Assembly: GCF_949987515.2 (NCBI RefSeq)
Contig: NC_082699.1
Location: forward strand, 78,349,458 to 78,413,457
Origin: Delphinus delphis
Lineage: Eukaryota > Chordata > Mammalia > Artiodactyla > Delphinidae
Length of the DNA: 64,000 bases
Reading direction: 5' to 3'
Program-made: the position numbers and the translations under genes
In this document: one piece after another, positions 63,595 to 64,000 of the stretch
Layout of the letters: every line of letters starts with the position of its first letter
Position numbering within the stretch: the first letter of the stretch is position 1
The notes under the pieces: generated by a model
Seen by the model: the letters and a program-made list of their open reading frames with translations, nothing else
What the model was told of the DNA's origin: nothing
Databases searched by the model: none

Positions 63595-64000
63595 CTACAC
63601 GTGCTTTGGGAGTGCAGCTATGACCCTGTTGCTTGGAAACGCTGCTCTTTGGTGAGGTTTGCCGGGCGGGGGCCGTGTCTTGTGGTCTTTAAGGGCTGGT
63701 GAACACACAGGTGGAGGAGGGGGCGGGGGGGCGGGCCTTCAGTGCCTTGGAGATTCGTGGAGGCCAGGTGTGTGCTGGGGGCTCCACCGGCGAGCAGGCA
63801 GACGGGGCTGCGCGCAGCAGAGCCCAGGTCTGGGAGGAACAGATGTCGAACCACGAACGTCACACAAGTTACAATCTAATTCCACGGTCATTGGGGGCCC
63901 CTGGGTGTGGGTGTCAGAATGGGGGGGAGTGGGGCGGGTGGATCCCTGGGCCTTGAGCCCTGATACCCCGGACACTGGGGGCCGGCTCTGACCTGATCGC
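63595..64000. other. GC-rich sequence, no gene recognised
   Basis: G-rich patch at about 63710-63740. No exon, repeat or RNA is recognised up to the window end. Confidence 0.4.

Overview
The window is mammalian nuclear DNA, most probably from a cetacean (whale or dolphin). It carries six copies, one cut by the left edge, of the tRNA-derived CHR-type SINE. The head of this SINE reads on the + strand as a GCGCCACCAGGGAAGCCC-type end, and the family is known from Cetacea, hippos and ruminants. The ruminant families that would be expected many times in 64 kb of cow or sheep DNA (Bov-tA, ART2A, BovB) are not visible, nor is the pig PRE-1 SINE. This points to Cetacea, with hippo as the alternative. 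The species cannot be told from the sequence.

No protein-coding gene, coding exon or structural RNA gene can be supported. The open reading frames are chance frames in GC-rich DNA, frames inside retroelements, or frames forced open by tandem repeats whose unit is a multiple of three. The window is therefore intergenic or lies in a large intron.

Layout. 1-5.7 kb: SINEs, a MER20, a 24-bp minisatellite, a Tigger-type DNA transposon and MIRs. 5.7-8.2 kb: a decayed L1 (5' UTR to ORF2), antisense. 8.8-9.15 kb: a CAT/CAC array joined to a MIR. 9-18 kb: GC-rich single-copy sequence with an MLT1-type LTR and L1-like debris. 18.3-19.5 kb: two L1 3' pieces, a SINE and a MIR. 21 kb: an odd CAATT-rich tract. 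26.5-27.4 kb: L1, CA-rich tract, SINE. 31.5 kb: a second 24-bp minisatellite related in inverted orientation to the one at 4.3 kb. 34-37 kb: a MER20 with its target duplication and an L1 3' end split by a young SINE. 39-44 kb: ancient repeats including an MLT2-type LTR. 46-50 kb: L2 with a (TG)n run, an AT-rich island next to a CpG-rich stretch, and a SINE. 50-55.4 kb: two hAT-type transposons and a 15-bp minisatellite. 56.3-57.6 kb: a complex of L2, a strongly C-depleted GGT/GAT array of about 870 bp, and MIR. The rest to 64 kb is mostly GC-rich single-copy sequence with old L2/MIR pieces and an RFX-type X-box palindrome.

Nothing here forms a pathway. The functional candidates are regulatory: AT-rich islands that may be conserved non-coding elements, one CTCF-like motif, one X-box, and transposon-derived sites. 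These are inferences. Family names for repeats come from recognising consensus features by eye, and coordinates of old repeats are good to about 10-40 bases.
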